Shown here one piece after another: positions 50,754 to 59,345 of a DNA stretch of 64,000 bases. A model generated the notes under the pieces. That model was not told where the DNA came from. It ran no database searches and saw only the letters and a program-made list of their open reading frames with translations. The DNA comes from Roseiarcus sp963776665. GTDB lineage: Bacteria > Pseudomonadota > Alphaproteobacteria > Rhizobiales > Beijerinckiaceae. Where the stretch lies: contig CAVZNQ010000042.1 of assembly GCA_963776665.1 (NCBI GenBank), positions 39,428-103,427 of the forward strand. The letters run 5' to 3'. Both the position numbers and the translations under genes were made by a program. Position 1 is the stretch's first letter. Each line of letters opens with the position of its first letter.

Positions 50754-51270
50754 CTTCAGAAACGAGCTGCTGGCGGAGATCAAAAACCTGCGCGCGTTCG
50801 CGATCTCTCTTTCCGGCTCCGTTTCGGTCGCCGACGATCTGGTCCAGGAAGCGCTGCTCCGCGCCTGGAGCAAGTCGGACCGGTTCCAGCCCGGAACCAA
50901 TCTGAGGGCGTGGCTCTTCACCATCTTGCGCAACATCTACTATTCCAACTACCGGAAACGCGCTCGCGAAGTGCAGGACAGCGATGGCGTTTATGCGCGC
51001 CGCCTTACTGTTCCCGGCGATCAGGAGAGCCATCTCGATCTCGAGGATTTTCGCAGGGCCATGACGAAGCTCCCGGCGGAGCAACGTGAGGTGCTGACGC
51101 TGATCGGCGCAAACGGCCTATCCTACGAGGAAGCCGCCGCGATCTGCGAGGTGGAGATCGGAACAATCAAGAGCCGGCTTAGCCGCGCTCGCTCGAAGTT
51201 AGTGGAGTTGTTGGGCCTGGACGAAACGACCGATTCGCCAGTCGTGCGCAAGGTCCGCCGCGCCGGATAG
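50740..51270 (+). CDS. ecfG: EcfG-family general stress sigma factor
   Basis: 176 residues. Region 2 is LVQEALLRAWSKSDRFQPGTNLRAWLFTILRN and region 4 is LPAEQREVLTLIGANGLSYEEAAAICEVEIGTIKSRLSRAR. This is the ECF15/EcfG type that recognises GGAAC-N16/17-CGTT promoters. ATG 50740 (MPSVSFRNELLAEI) fits the family N-terminus; ATG 50728 is possible. The start lies inside the end of nepR. Several exact target promoters are nearby. Confidence 0.95.
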   Translation: MPSVSFRNELLAEIKNLRAFAISLSGSVSVADDLVQEALLRAWSKSDRFQPGTNLRAWLFTILRNIYYSNYRKRAREVQDSDGVYARRLTVPGDQESHLDLEDFRRAMTKLPAEQREVLTLIGANGLSYEEAAAICEVEIGTIKSRLSRARSKLVELLGLDETTDSPVVRKVRRAG

Positions 51271-51285
51271 CACCACGAGCAAGGA

Positions 51286-51669
51286 TCAACGCCTCAAGGC
51301 AGTTGTCACAGCGGACACCAGCGCATGTGTCGACGCTGGCTTCTCGACGATCGAGCTATCCCTCCATTCAGCCAGGCTCGGTTCGTGACGGGACATTCCC
51401 GTATAGAGGACGAACGGGACGCCGCGACTGATCAGCTGCCGCGCGACCGGCGACACCGTTTCGGATCCAAGACCAAAATCGAGAACCGCCACGGCGAAAT
51501 CACCCGCGTCTGCCCGCAGCATTGCCTCGTCCAGAGTCCGGCAGAGATCAACGACCACCGCCCCGGCCCCGACTAGGGTCGCCTCCAGATCCATGGCCAG
51601 CAGCGGATCGTCTTCGACGACCAGCACTTTGACGCCGTTCAATGGAAAGTGGCAGTTCTTCGAATGCAT
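51286..51669 (-). CDS. Single-domain response regulator
   Basis: 127 residues, one receiver domain: VLVVEDDPLLAMDLEATL with the acidic pocket, phosphorylated Asp64 in VAVLDFGLG, Thr in FVLYTGMS and Lys in SIVEKPAST. No output domain. Stand-alone receivers in these loci tune the PhyR phosphorelay, by competing for kinase phosphate or acting as phosphate sinks. It converges on ecfG, 15 bases apart. A near-match stress promoter (GGAAC-N16-TGTT on the minus strand, 51735-51759) lies upstream. Confidence 0.9.
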   Translation of the reverse strand: MHSKNCHFPLNGVKVLVVEDDPLLAMDLEATLVGAGAVVVDLCRTLDEAMLRADAGDFAVAVLDFGLGSETVSPVARQLISRGVPFVLYTGMSRHEPSLAEWRDSSIVEKPASTHALVSAVTTALRR

Positions 51670-51920
51670 GATCGCCCTGCGCCCCACTTTCGGCAGAGAC
51701 AAGCTCTCTGCGTCCACGAACACTACCTGAACCCAACATCCTCCACGGGCAGTTGTTCCGCAGGAAGAGGCCGCCGATCGCAACTGTTTGGTAGTCGAAT
51801 GTTCCTCAAGACGCTGCTGGCTCGCGCGGCCGAGGGGTCTCATCGGAGCTGGTAACGCTCTGTTTTGGTCTGCGGTCATTGAACTAAAATCAGCCAACGA
51901 ACTAGACGAGGCGGATGCGA

Positions 51921-51946
51921 GGAACCTTCCGCCCAGGTCAAGGGTT
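51921..51946 (+). promoter_or_regulatory. EcfG-like promoter, one mismatch
   Basis: GGAAC (51921-51925), 17 bases, GGTT (51943-51946). The -10 differs from CGTT in one base. It lies 37 bases before the small gene at 51984. Confidence 0.45.
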
Positions 51947-51983
51947 TGACGGAGAGCATTGCATTGCGCAGCAGGAGAGCCAA

Positions 51984-52320
51984 ATGCCACGCGGCGACAA
52001 GTCGAAATACACCGTCGAGCAAGAACGCAAGGCGGCGCACATCGAGCAGAGCTACGAGAGCCGCGGCGTTCCTGAGAAAGAGGCGGAACGTCGCGCCTGG
52101 GCCACGGTGAATAAGGACGATGGAGGCGGAAAGGCGCGCCGGTGGTTCGGGCCGAGGCAAGTCGACGGGTCATCCCGCCGCTCACAAGGGCGGCAGGATT
52201 GGCGGCGCTGCGTCGGCCGCACGATCGTCAGCGAGCCGATCCGCCTCCGCTAAAAAGGCCGCCGCGACGCGCGGCCGCAACAGCGCGCGCTCCGCGCCCG
52301 ATCGTCCGGGGCGGCCATGA
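51984..52320 (+). pseudogene. Small basic Lys/Gly-rich protein, frameshifted
   Basis: Begins MPRGDKSKYTVEQERKAAHI and runs to WATVNKDDGGGK in one frame; the basic tail GGSGRGKSTGHPAAHKGGR ending in AARSSASRSASAKKAAATRG is in the next frame and stops at 52320. Deleting one base from AAAGGCGCGCC near 52130-52136 joins them into an ~111-residue protein of the group often labelled plasmid stabilisation protein. The restored stop overlaps the next gene's ATG (ATGA), which supports the restored frame. As written, the first frame ends at 52253 after unrelated residues. The start has GGAGAG upstream. Confidence 0.8.
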
Positions 52321-52571
52321 CTGATCGCAACGATCGCATCCGCGAGCTCGCCTATTTTCTGTGGCTCGAGGAAGGTTGTCTCGAGGGCCAGGCCGAGCGC
52401 CACTGGTCCGCCGCGGAAGCCCTCCTCACGTCCGACGAGTTCGAGCGTAAGGAGATCGAGGGCGAACCACCGGGCGATGATTCAGCGCAGGATTCCCCGA
52501 CTACGTCTGGTCTTGAGGGCTTGGGCGCTGGGTCGCAGACTCCGCGGCGGAGAGGCAGCGCTCCCGTTTAG
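52317..52571 (+). CDS. DUF2934 protein
   Basis: 84 residues. The N-terminal core RIRELAYFLWLEEGCLEGQAERHWSAAE is DUF2934, a short helical domain found in stress-related proteins of Rhizobiales. The C-terminal part is low complexity. The start overlaps the stop of the preceding (restored) gene by four bases. Function unknown. Confidence 0.87.
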   Translation: MTDRNDRIRELAYFLWLEEGCLEGQAERHWSAAEALLTSDEFERKEIEGEPPGDDSAQDSPTTSGLEGLGAGSQTPRRRGSAPV

Positions 52572-52738
52572 CGCCTTTGCCTGCGCTACCCAGCCTCGAG
52601 TTGCCTTCGGGTTTCGCCCTTGGCGGTCCGCATCGCTTGTGGATGCGTCGCCAATTGGGCGTGCGCCCGTCTGTCGCGGGTGAGGTGGCCGTCGGGCTCT
52701 GCTCCGCGGAAAGTTCCGTCATTTCGATGCCGTCCGGC

Positions 52739-52763
52739 GGAACGCTTGGCTCCGACGCACGTT
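52739..52763 (+). promoter_or_regulatory. EcfG-type stress promoter (GGAAC-N16-CGTT)
   Basis: GGAAC (52739-52743), 16 bases, CGTT (52760-52763): an exact match, 45 bases before the 28-residue membrane peptide. Confidence 0.75.
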
Positions 52764-52808
52764 TGTCTTTTGGCCGGCGTAGACGCCGACAAACGGAGGA
52801 CATTCATC

Positions 52809-52895
52809 ATGGGCTTGGGAAGAGGAATGCTGCTTTGGCTGATCGGAATTCCAATCCCGATCATCGTCCTGATCGCGCTTCTGTGGCATCATTGA
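52809..52895 (+). CDS. 28-residue membrane peptide
   Basis: MGLGRGMLLWLIGIPIPIII-like: the actual sequence is MGLGRGMLLWLIGIPIP then IIVLIALLWHH. A single hydrophobic helix with a Pro-Ile-Pro kink. The site GGAGG is eight bases before the ATG, and an exact EcfG-type promoter is upstream. Very similar tiny peptides occur in many Alphaproteobacteria. Its size hides it from most gene callers. Role unknown. Confidence 0.7.
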   Translation: MGLGRGMLLWLIGIPIPIIVLIALLWHH

Positions 52896-53072
52896 TCAGC
52901 ATCCGAGCATTGGCGCGCGTCTGACCCGCAGCGCAGAGCACGCGCTGCGGGTTTCGGCTGATTGTTTTCAGGCTCGAGCCCTTACGATTCTCGATCGGGT
53001 GAAGGAGAAAGTCCGACGGCGAGGCTTTGATTCGGACGGACTGGCGCAGTCGCCCGCGGCGACGTAGATTGC

Positions 53073-54329
53073 ATGCAAGAACCCCGGGATCCCCGCAAGC
53101 GCATGCCGCATACCGATCCGATGACGTCCTCCGATAGGCCGACTCGACCTGTGGTCGAAGGCAAATCCGCGGGCGAAGCGTCGGACTCGACGGTTCGCGC
53201 GCTGAACGAGCGCGTCCGGCAGCAGGAAATCCTGGCCGAGCTCGGGGTCGGCGCTTTGCAGGGAGCGGGGTTAGAACAATTGCTTGCGGACACGGCGAGG
53301 CTGACCGCGGAGGGCCTGGGCACTGAATTTTGCAAAGTGCTCGAATATATTCCCGCTGAAAACTGCTTTCTGGTCAGAGCTGGGGTCGGTTGGGAACCGG
53401 GCATCGTGGGCGTGGCCACCGTTGGGGCGGATATCGCTTCGCCCGCCGGTTTCGCGTTGAAGACCGGGCGGCCGGTGATCTCCAATCATCTCGCGAGTGA
53501 GGAGCGTTTCAGAACGCCCGAGATTCTTGCCAGGCATGGCGTTCATCGCGCCATGAACGTCATTTTGCAAGGCGACGGGCGGCCGTTCGGCGTGCTCGAG
53601 GTCGATAGCCGCTCGGAAGACCGGTTCGTCGAGCATGATCTCGCCTTCCTGCAGGGCGCAGCCAACATCCTGGGGATGGCTATCGAGCGCGAACGGAACG
53701 AGCGGCGGCTAAAGGCCGCACTGGAGCGCCATCAGTTTCTGATCAAGGAAATGAACCATCGGGTGAAGAACAGCCTGGCGCTGGTCGTCAGCATGCTGCG
53801 TCTCCAAGCGCGCGAGAATAGCGAGCCGGAGTTCGCCCAATACCTCGAGGACGCGACGCTCCGGATCGGGGCGATCGCCCGCGTGCACGAGCAATTGTAT
53901 CAGTCGTCGGACATCGAGCGCTTCGATGTCGGACGATACATCGAAGCCATTTGTAAGGACATTGCCGCCAGCTTTCCGCAATGCGAGGTCCTCGTCGAGG
54001 CGCAGCCCGGGATCATCATTTCGACCGATCGGGCGGTTTCATCGGCGCTCATCGTCAATGAACTCGTCTCGAACTCCGCAAAGCACGCGTACCGGGGGGA
54101 GGGCCCGGGCCGCATTTGGGTCAGCGTGTCTGCAACCTCGGATGGCAACCTTTCGATCTCGGTTCGCGACGAAGGGGAAGGCCTTCCCGAGGACTTCCAA
54201 ATCGGTAGCGGGAAGGGAATGGGGAGTCGAATGGTCCGCGCCCTTGCCGAGCAGCTGGAGGCATCATTAGCGGTCGTCCCGCATCATCCCGGAACCGAGT
54301 TCATTTTCACGGCGCCGCTCGCCCTCTAG
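53073..54329 (+). CDS. GAF-domain HisKA_2-type sensor kinase
   Basis: 418 residues, soluble. A GAF domain occupies about 45-205 (LGTEFCKVLEYIPAENCFLVRAGVGW, then FGVLEVDSRSEDRFVEHDLAFLQGAANILG). The HisKA_2/HWE-type phosphoacceptor is FLIKEMNHRVKNSLALVVSM. The HATPase has ALIVNELVSNSAKHAY and VRDEGEGLP. Kinases of this family feed PhyR in the general stress response. The start is uncertain: ATG 53073, 53103 or 53121. It converges with the PhyR operon. Confidence 0.92.
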   Translation: MQEPRDPRKRMPHTDPMTSSDRPTRPVVEGKSAGEASDSTVRALNERVRQQEILAELGVGALQGAGLEQLLADTARLTAEGLGTEFCKVLEYIPAENCFLVRAGVGWEPGIVGVATVGADIASPAGFALKTGRPVISNHLASEERFRTPEILARHGVHRAMNVILQGDGRPFGVLEVDSRSEDRFVEHDLAFLQGAANILGMAIERERNERRLKAALERHQFLIKEMNHRVKNSLALVVSMLRLQARENSEPEFAQYLEDATLRIGAIARVHEQLYQSSDIERFDVGRYIEAICKDIAASFPQCEVLVEAQPGIIISTDRAVSSALIVNELVSNSAKHAYRGEGPGRIWVSVSATSDGNLSISVRDEGEGLPEDFQIGSGKGMGSRMVRALAEQLEASLAVVPHHPGTEFIFTAPLAL

Positions 54330-54385
54330 ACGCTCGAACTTTTTCGCCGGGTTCAAGCGATAGAGATTCGCGGACGATACCCGCT

Positions 54386-54586
54386 TCAGCTTTTGCCATC
54401 GTCGAGCCGGTTGAGCAGCTGCAAAAGTCGATCGGGAATAGGTTCGGCAGCCGCCTCGTCATAGATGGCCTTCAGCTGGCCGGCGATGTATTGATCGACT
54501 CCCTCTTGAGCGAGCAGCTCCGCTGCGTTCGACGCATCGGCCTTCGCCGGCTTCTTCTGCGGTGTTCGAGGAGCTTTTCTCGGCAT
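54386..54586 (-). CDS. nepR: NepR-type anti-sigma factor (copy 2)
   Basis: 66 residues. A Lys/Ala-rich N-terminus precedes the NepR core GVDQYIAGQLKAIYDEAAAEPIPDRLLQLLNRLDD. It is last in a phyR-kinase-nepR operon, 20 bases after the kinase. With copy 1 by ecfG there are two NepR-like proteins in 6 kb; which is the main EcfG antagonist cannot be told. Confidence 0.85.
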   Translation of the reverse strand: MPRKAPRTPQKKPAKADASNAAELLAQEGVDQYIAGQLKAIYDEAAAEPIPDRLLQLLNRLDDGKS

Positions 54587-54606
54587 TCATGAGTCTCCGC
54601 CGCGCC

Positions 54607-56745
54607 TCAGCCCGAGAGCGCTCTAGAGCGAGTCTCAGCGGTTCCGGCCTTCACTATCTCCATTAGCGGCGCAATCAACCGCCATGTCACGCCTTCGGGG
54701 TCAAAACTTAGGGTCGAAGACGCGTTGAGGCCAGCGGCGGTGAGACGTTCGAGCACAATGCTTCCGAACCCCGAGATCCGCCTCGGATTCACCAAAGGTC
54801 CGCCGCGTTCGCGCCACGTCACTTCGAAGCCGGGCTCTGCGCCGGTCTCGTCGATCCCCCAGACGAGAGACACTTTGCCGTGATCGTTGGTGAGCGCGCC
54901 ATGCTGGAGAGCATTGCTCCAAAGCTCGTGCAGCGCGAGCCCGAGCGTCTGAGTCGCATTGGGGCTTAAAAGAACCAGCGGCCCCTCGCTCGCAAATCGT
55001 CTTTCTCGTCCGCCCGAAGGAAACGTCACCTGCACCCGCACCAGCGCCTCGAGCGGCACGCCACGCCAATTCCGTTCTGTCAACAAATCCTGGCTGGCCG
55101 CCAGTCCACGCAGCCGGTCGGAATATCTTTCCTCAAACTCGCGGATTGACGTCGCAGTCGAGACGCCACAGCGCGCAATCGCCTGCGCGACGGCGAGCAG
55201 ATTGCGCGAGCGATGATTGACCTCCGCCATGAGGTCCCTAATATTCTCTTCGCGCTGCTTTTGATCATCAATGTCGGTAGTCGTGCCGTACCACCTTACG
55301 ACCCGGCCCCGCGCATCAAGCAGCGGCGATGCGCGGCTCAGGTGCCATGCGTATCCTTTGCCGACCGCAAACAGGCGGTGCTCCATTTCATAGGGAACGC
55401 CGGCCTCGCTCGCGCGAAGCCATGCCTCTGCTGTAGCGCGCCGATCGTCGGGATGGATGATTCCTTCCCAATCCGTCCGGCCGATGGCTCCATACTTTTC
55501 GCGGCGGGCGCTCGTGTAGTCGATCCGGCCGTCGGGGCGGGCCGTCCAAACAAGCTGGGGCAGGCTGTCGGCCAGAAGCCGAAAATGTTCTTCGCTCGTT
55601 CGCAATTCCTGCTCGACGCGACGCTGTTGGTCTGCTCGCAGGGAAAGAAGCTCGGAAGCTCTGGCCAAGGTATCGCCGAGGCTGTCGAACTCACGAACGC
55701 CCGTCGGATCCGCCGCGATCGGCCCACCAGTGAGTACATTCTCGGTCTTCGATTCCAGTTCGCGCATCTTTCGCGCGAGGGTGCGGCTGTTCAGATAAGA
55801 CAAAAGGAGGCTGCCTGCGATTGCCAGGGCCGCCAAGATCGACGTCAGGACAAGCGCGCTTGGTCCTAATCCGAGCTCGCTCGCTCCCGCGGCGACCCCG
55901 ACGGTCCAACCACCGGCCGCAGGCGCGTAGGCAGAGACGATCTTTTGTCCGGAGACAGAAGTGTGGCTGACGGTCGAAGATGGCGGGTTTCGTGTCGCAT
56001 CGCGAAACTCCTGGCTCGCGAGCGTCCCCACGATGCCAGGCTTGTTCGGCAGACGCGCGACGAAAGCGCCCTGGCGATCGACAATACCGGACAGCCAGCC
56101 CGCCGGTAGATTCTGGCGCTGCAAGAGGCGGTCGAATTGTTCAAGCGAAAGAATCAGGGCGATTTCGTAGGTGGGTTCGCCATCGACCAGGACCGGAGTT
56201 TCGAGCGAGGCGTGTCCCTGGGGCGGATCCGTGCTGACGTCGGAAAGAAAGGCGGACCGCGATTCAACCGCCCGTCTGACCAGCGCCGCGCGGTTGCGCA
56301 GCAGAGGCGAATCCGAAGCCAGCGCGGGGCTGCTCAATACTGGACGACCATCCGCGGTCGAGACGATGAGCGACACTCCGGGCGCTTGGGCCAGGATATC
56401 GCTTGCTTGATCTGCGAAGCCGGCCAGGTCGTCGTGCTGAAGGAGGCTCGAATGAGAGAGCGCCGCCGACAACAGGAAATACCCATTGATTTCGTGCGCC
56501 AGATCGTCGGCCAGCCCGGACGCGTTGTCCATCAGCGCTTTCCGGGTCGCTTCGCGATCGCTGTAGGCGATCCACCCCACCATCATCAACGCGAAGACGA
56601 CCAGAGGCAGGACGACGACAAGCGTCAGAATGCCCAGACGCCAGCTCAGCGAACGGGACTTGGCCATGGCCTCTGTTTTCTCAGCCAAAACCTTCGGAAA
56701 GGTGAACAACTCCCCCTTCGGAAGGCGTCCCAGGATCTCGATCAA
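54607..56745 (-). CDS. Membrane HWE-type sensor histidine kinase with PAS domain
   Basis: 712 residues. One membrane helix near 38-60 and a second near 300-325 flank a periplasmic Cache-like sensor domain. Next are a HAMP-like segment, a PAS domain (HFRLLADSLPQLVWTARPDGRIDYTS) and the HWE phosphoacceptor LMAEVNHRSRNLLAVAQAIA. The ATP-binding domain has LALHELWSNALQHGAL. The ATG at 56745 overlaps the phyR stop (ATGA); an in-frame ATG at 56664 (MAKSRSLSW) is a plausible second start. Probably the cognate PhyR kinase. Confidence 0.93.
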   Translation of the reverse strand: MIEILGRLPKGELFTFPKVLAEKTEAMAKSRSLSWRLGILTLVVVLPLVVFALMMVGWIAYSDREATRKALMDNASGLADDLAHEINGYFLLSAALSHSSLLQHDDLAGFADQASDILAQAPGVSLIVSTADGRPVLSSPALASDSPLLRNRAALVRRAVESRSAFLSDVSTDPPQGHASLETPVLVDGEPTYEIALILSLEQFDRLLQRQNLPAGWLSGIVDRQGAFVARLPNKPGIVGTLASQEFRDATRNPPSSTVSHTSVSGQKIVSAYAPAAGGWTVGVAAGASELGLGPSALVLTSILAALAIAGSLLLSYLNSRTLARKMRELESKTENVLTGGPIAADPTGVREFDSLGDTLARASELLSLRADQQRRVEQELRTSEEHFRLLADSLPQLVWTARPDGRIDYTSARREKYGAIGRTDWEGIIHPDDRRATAEAWLRASEAGVPYEMEHRLFAVGKGYAWHLSRASPLLDARGRVVRWYGTTTDIDDQKQREENIRDLMAEVNHRSRNLLAVAQAIARCGVSTATSIREFEERYSDRLRGLAASQDLLTERNWRGVPLEALVRVQVTFPSGGRERRFASEGPLVLLSPNATQTLGLALHELWSNALQHGALTNDHGKVSLVWGIDETGAEPGFEVTWRERGGPLVNPRRISGFGSIVLERLTAAGLNASSTLSFDPEGVTWRLIAPLMEIVKAGTAETRSRALSG

Positions 56746-57554
56746 CCTGTCGCCGCTTTCGCCATTGTCCTTTGCGACTTGCGATCGAAGAAGAGGGCCT
56801 GACTGACCACCGCCTTAACCGAGTCGGCGCCGAACGGCTTGGCGATCAGGAATGCGGGCTCGGGCGCCTTGCCGGTAAGAAAGCGCTCGGGAAACGCGGT
56901 GATGAAAATCACAGGGACCTCATGCAATCCCAGGATTTCATTGACCGCGTCGAGCCCCGAGCTGCCATCCGCAAGTTGAATGTCAGCGAGGATAAGTCCT
57001 GGACGGCGCTTGAGCGCGGCGCGCACCGCCTCCGTGTGGGTTCTGGCGATTGTCGTGACGTCGTGCCCTAATTGCTCGACCAGCGTCTGGATGTCGAGGG
57101 CGATGAGAGGTTCGTCCTCTATGATCAACACCGAGGTACGGATCTGGTCGGAAATTTCGCGTCCGGCGCGTCCGACAAGCTCAACCGCCTCGGCTTCTGA
57201 ACAGTCGAGCGTTTGGGCGATCTCGCCCGGACTGAAAGACTCGACCGCGCTCAAAAGGAAAGCGATCCGCGGTTCAATCGAGATGGCGGCGAGATTTCGG
57301 TTCGCCGAAGCTTCATCGCCGAACGTAGCAGCCTCGACGTGAGCGTTGGCGGGCACGTTGCGCCAACCCCGCAGAAACAATTTGTATAGCGCGACTTTCG
57401 GATCGAGTTCAGCTTCCAGACAATCGGGGTCAGCCAGAATCGCCTCGAGCGTCGCTGCGACATAGGCGTCGCCGCTGGCCTGGGTTCCGCTCAGCGCGCG
57501 CGCGAACCGGCGCAAGAAGGCTATATGCGGCGCGACGGCGTCAGAGATCGACAT
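56742..57554 (-). CDS. phyR: General stress response regulator PhyR
   Basis: 270 residues. Residues 1-135 are a sigma-like domain mimicking ECF regions 2 and 4 (HIAFLRRFARALSGTQASGDAYV, LLSAVESFSPGEIAQTLDCSEAEAVELVGRAGREI). Residues 142-260 are a receiver with E146/D147, the phosphorylated Asp191 (LILADIQLADGSSG) and Lys in FLIAKPF. On phosphorylation PhyR binds NepR through its sigma-like domain, freeing EcfG. The ribosome site is AGGAGGAA. No EcfG-type promoter was found in front of it. Confidence 0.96.
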   Translation of the reverse strand: MSISDAVAPHIAFLRRFARALSGTQASGDAYVAATLEAILADPDCLEAELDPKVALYKLFLRGWRNVPANAHVEAATFGDEASANRNLAAISIEPRIAFLLSAVESFSPGEIAQTLDCSEAEAVELVGRAGREISDQIRTSVLIIEDEPLIALDIQTLVEQLGHDVTTIARTHTEAVRAALKRRPGLILADIQLADGSSGLDAVNEILGLHEVPVIFITAFPERFLTGKAPEPAFLIAKPFGADSVKAVVSQALFFDRKSQRTMAKAATG

Positions 57555-57965
57555 GAGGTTCCTCCTGGTAGTCGGACGATTCCCAGATGACTCACGGAAT
57601 CAGGTCACGTGTGCAATCGCGCCCGACACCCGCATCCGTGAAGGAACCCGAAATAGGACCCTCCGCAATGTCCGTAGTCGCGGGTAAAAGCTCCGCGCCG
57701 CGATGATCATCACAGAATCGAGTTCACAACCATGCGAAACTGCCGGCCCTCGATTTTGTTCCAGGGACGTGGAAGAAAATCTTGGCCGGCGAACTGCCCT
57801 CGAGCCTGCCCGGACGGTGTCGCCGGTCCACCGTTCCGGTTTTACAGAAGGTGGCCAAGGGCAGCGCGTGCGGCCTAAAGCTACTCATTGCGGGCCGAGG
57901 GCCTCCCGATCCGGCAAATGCGCCTCGATTTACCACAAAACATCGATCAACAGAGAGAATCTGTC
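57555..57965. other. Intergenic stretch upstream of phyR
   Basis: Chromosomal side of the integrative element boundary, about 410 bases. It should hold the phyR promoter, but none is recognised. No gene is supported here. Confidence 0.4.
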
Positions 57966-58009
57966 GTGCCCGGAGAGGCTTGAACTCCCAACCCTCGGTT
58001 TCGAAGACC
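57966..58009 (-). other. tRNA-Arg(TCG)-like 3' half, attachment site of the element
   Basis: Read on the minus strand: anticodon loop CTTCGAA (anticodon TCG), 3' anticodon stem ACCGA, five-base variable region, T stem GGGAG, T loop TTCAAGC, T stem CTCTC, acceptor CGGGCAC. The 3' half is canonical, but its 5' partner is wrong: upstream reads ...ACAGGT, which cannot complete the anticodon stem, and no GTGCCCG 5' acceptor is found. This is the pattern left when an element recombines into the anticodon loop. The integrase gene starts 155 bases away. Confidence 0.65.
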
Positions 58010-58163
58010 TGTGCTGACTAGGTCCGCTATCTTACGCTGGAATCCGCTGCGCCCCGCAAGCGCGGCAAAATAAGGTCGATGCGAGCATTGCATATTCCGC
58101 AGGCTTCCGCTATCCCGCGTTAGGGGACGCACCTCGTGTCCGGTCAATGTCCGGTTTGCGGCA

Positions 58164-58892
58164 ATGAGAACAATTCGCGAAGGCCCGACGAAAATCACTC
58201 GATCCACTATCGACGCGGCATGGCGGCGGCGCGGAGCCGGCCTTCGGACAGTTATCGGCGATTTCGAATGTCGCGGGCTTGCGCTGATCGTCAACGCCAC
58301 GAGCATGTCGTGGGTTTACTCCTACAAGCCTCGCGGCGTCGAGCCGTCGACGGGGAAGCGCTTCGCCACGAAGTCGCTCACGATCGGCAATCCAGAGACG
58401 CACAGCCCGGACCATGCACGGACCGCCGCCAATGAATTGAAGGGCAGGGCTAAGGCGGGCTTCGATCCGGCCGCGGACCGCAAGGCCGGGATTGACGAGG
58501 CCGCCGATCGGCGCGGCCGCACCGTAGACCGGCTCGTCGCGGAGCGCGCTTTCCTACCGCGCCCGCGATCTCGAATACGCCGCGCCATTGACCTCGCGCA
58601 AGGGCGACGATGCGTCGGCGCGGTCGAGGGCCATCGGATGGCTCAAGGAGTTCGTGCGACGGTTGTCCGGGCAGGACAACTTCGAACACGTGGCGACCTT
58701 GTGCGACGCCGTTCTCAACACAGGCGACGCGATCAGTCTGGACTCGGTGAAGCGAGCCGTCGCTCCGAGAGAGTGGTTAGAGCGTCCTGCTTTTGGGTCT
58801 ACGCATATCCTGCGTTCTTGAGGTATGCGGCGCATTCGGCTGGTTGGTATTGGGCAAGGATTTCGGCGCTGGCGTCTGAGATGGCTTCGTAG
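58164..58892 (+). pseudogene. Tyrosine integrase, N-terminal fragment
   Basis: Residues 1-125 look like a DUF4102 arm-binding domain of P4-type integrases: GDFECRGLALIVNATSMSW, YKPRG, then KSLTIGNPETHSPDHARTAANELKGRAKAGFDPAADRKAG. After about 58560 the frame becomes Arg-rich and meaningless; the next frame instead has a coherent but unidentified stretch (WLKEFVRRLSGQDNFEHVATL to AVAPREWLERPA). The catalytic R-H-R-Y domain is missing, and an IS630 end lies at about 58780. So the recombinase is dead unless another integrase lies outside the window. Confidence 0.7.
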
Positions 58893-59345
58893 GTTCGCGC
58901 TCCGACTTTTCGCAGCAGGGTTTTCAACTGGCGAAGACCTGCTCGATTGGGTGGAGGTCAGGGCAGTATTTCGGCAGAAACACTAGCCGCGCGCCGACAT
59001 CGCGGATCGCTCTTCGCATGGCCTTTCCCTTGTGTGAGCTGAGGTTGTCGAGGATCACGACGTCGCCTGGCTTGAGGGTGGGGACAAGAAACTGCTCGAC
59101 ATAGGCGCGAAAGCGCTCGCCGTTGATGGGACCGTCGAACAGGCAGGCGCATCAATGATCCTGGCGAAGAGCGGCGAGGAATGTTGCCGTCTTCCAGCGT
59201 CCCTGCGGAACCTTGTCGATGAGGCGCTCTCCTTCGGCGCCCAGCCGCGAAGCCTTGTCATGTTGGTTTTCGTCCAGGTCTCATCGAGGAAGATGAGACG
59301 CCTGGGGTCGATGAGCCCCTGATAGCTCCGCCAGCGCGCTTGGGG
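58799..59345 (-). pseudogene. IS630-family transposase remnant
   Basis: In three frames the C-terminal DDE domain can be read: LIFLDETWTKTNMTRLRGWAP, LFDGPINGERFRAYVEQFLV, VVILDNLSSHKGKAMRRAI, FLPKYCPDLHPIEQ and the end AECAAYLKNAGYA with TAG at 58799-58801. At least three small deletions shift the frame (in CCGAAGGAGAGC, around 59150, and in GTCTTCGCCAGTTG). The N-terminal helix-turn-helix half is missing at about 59345. The outer end near 58778 (TAGAGCGTCCTGCTTTTGGG) may be the terminal repeat. Confidence 0.75.

Noticed and set aside
52577..52924. 115-residue open frame over the tiny membrane peptide
   Set aside because: Composition is irregular; the promoter and ribosome site support only the 28-residue frame.
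57703..58017. Plus-strand open frame ending in LELPTLGFEDLC
   Set aside because: That peptide is the antisense translation of the tRNA 3' half, a known spurious ORF.
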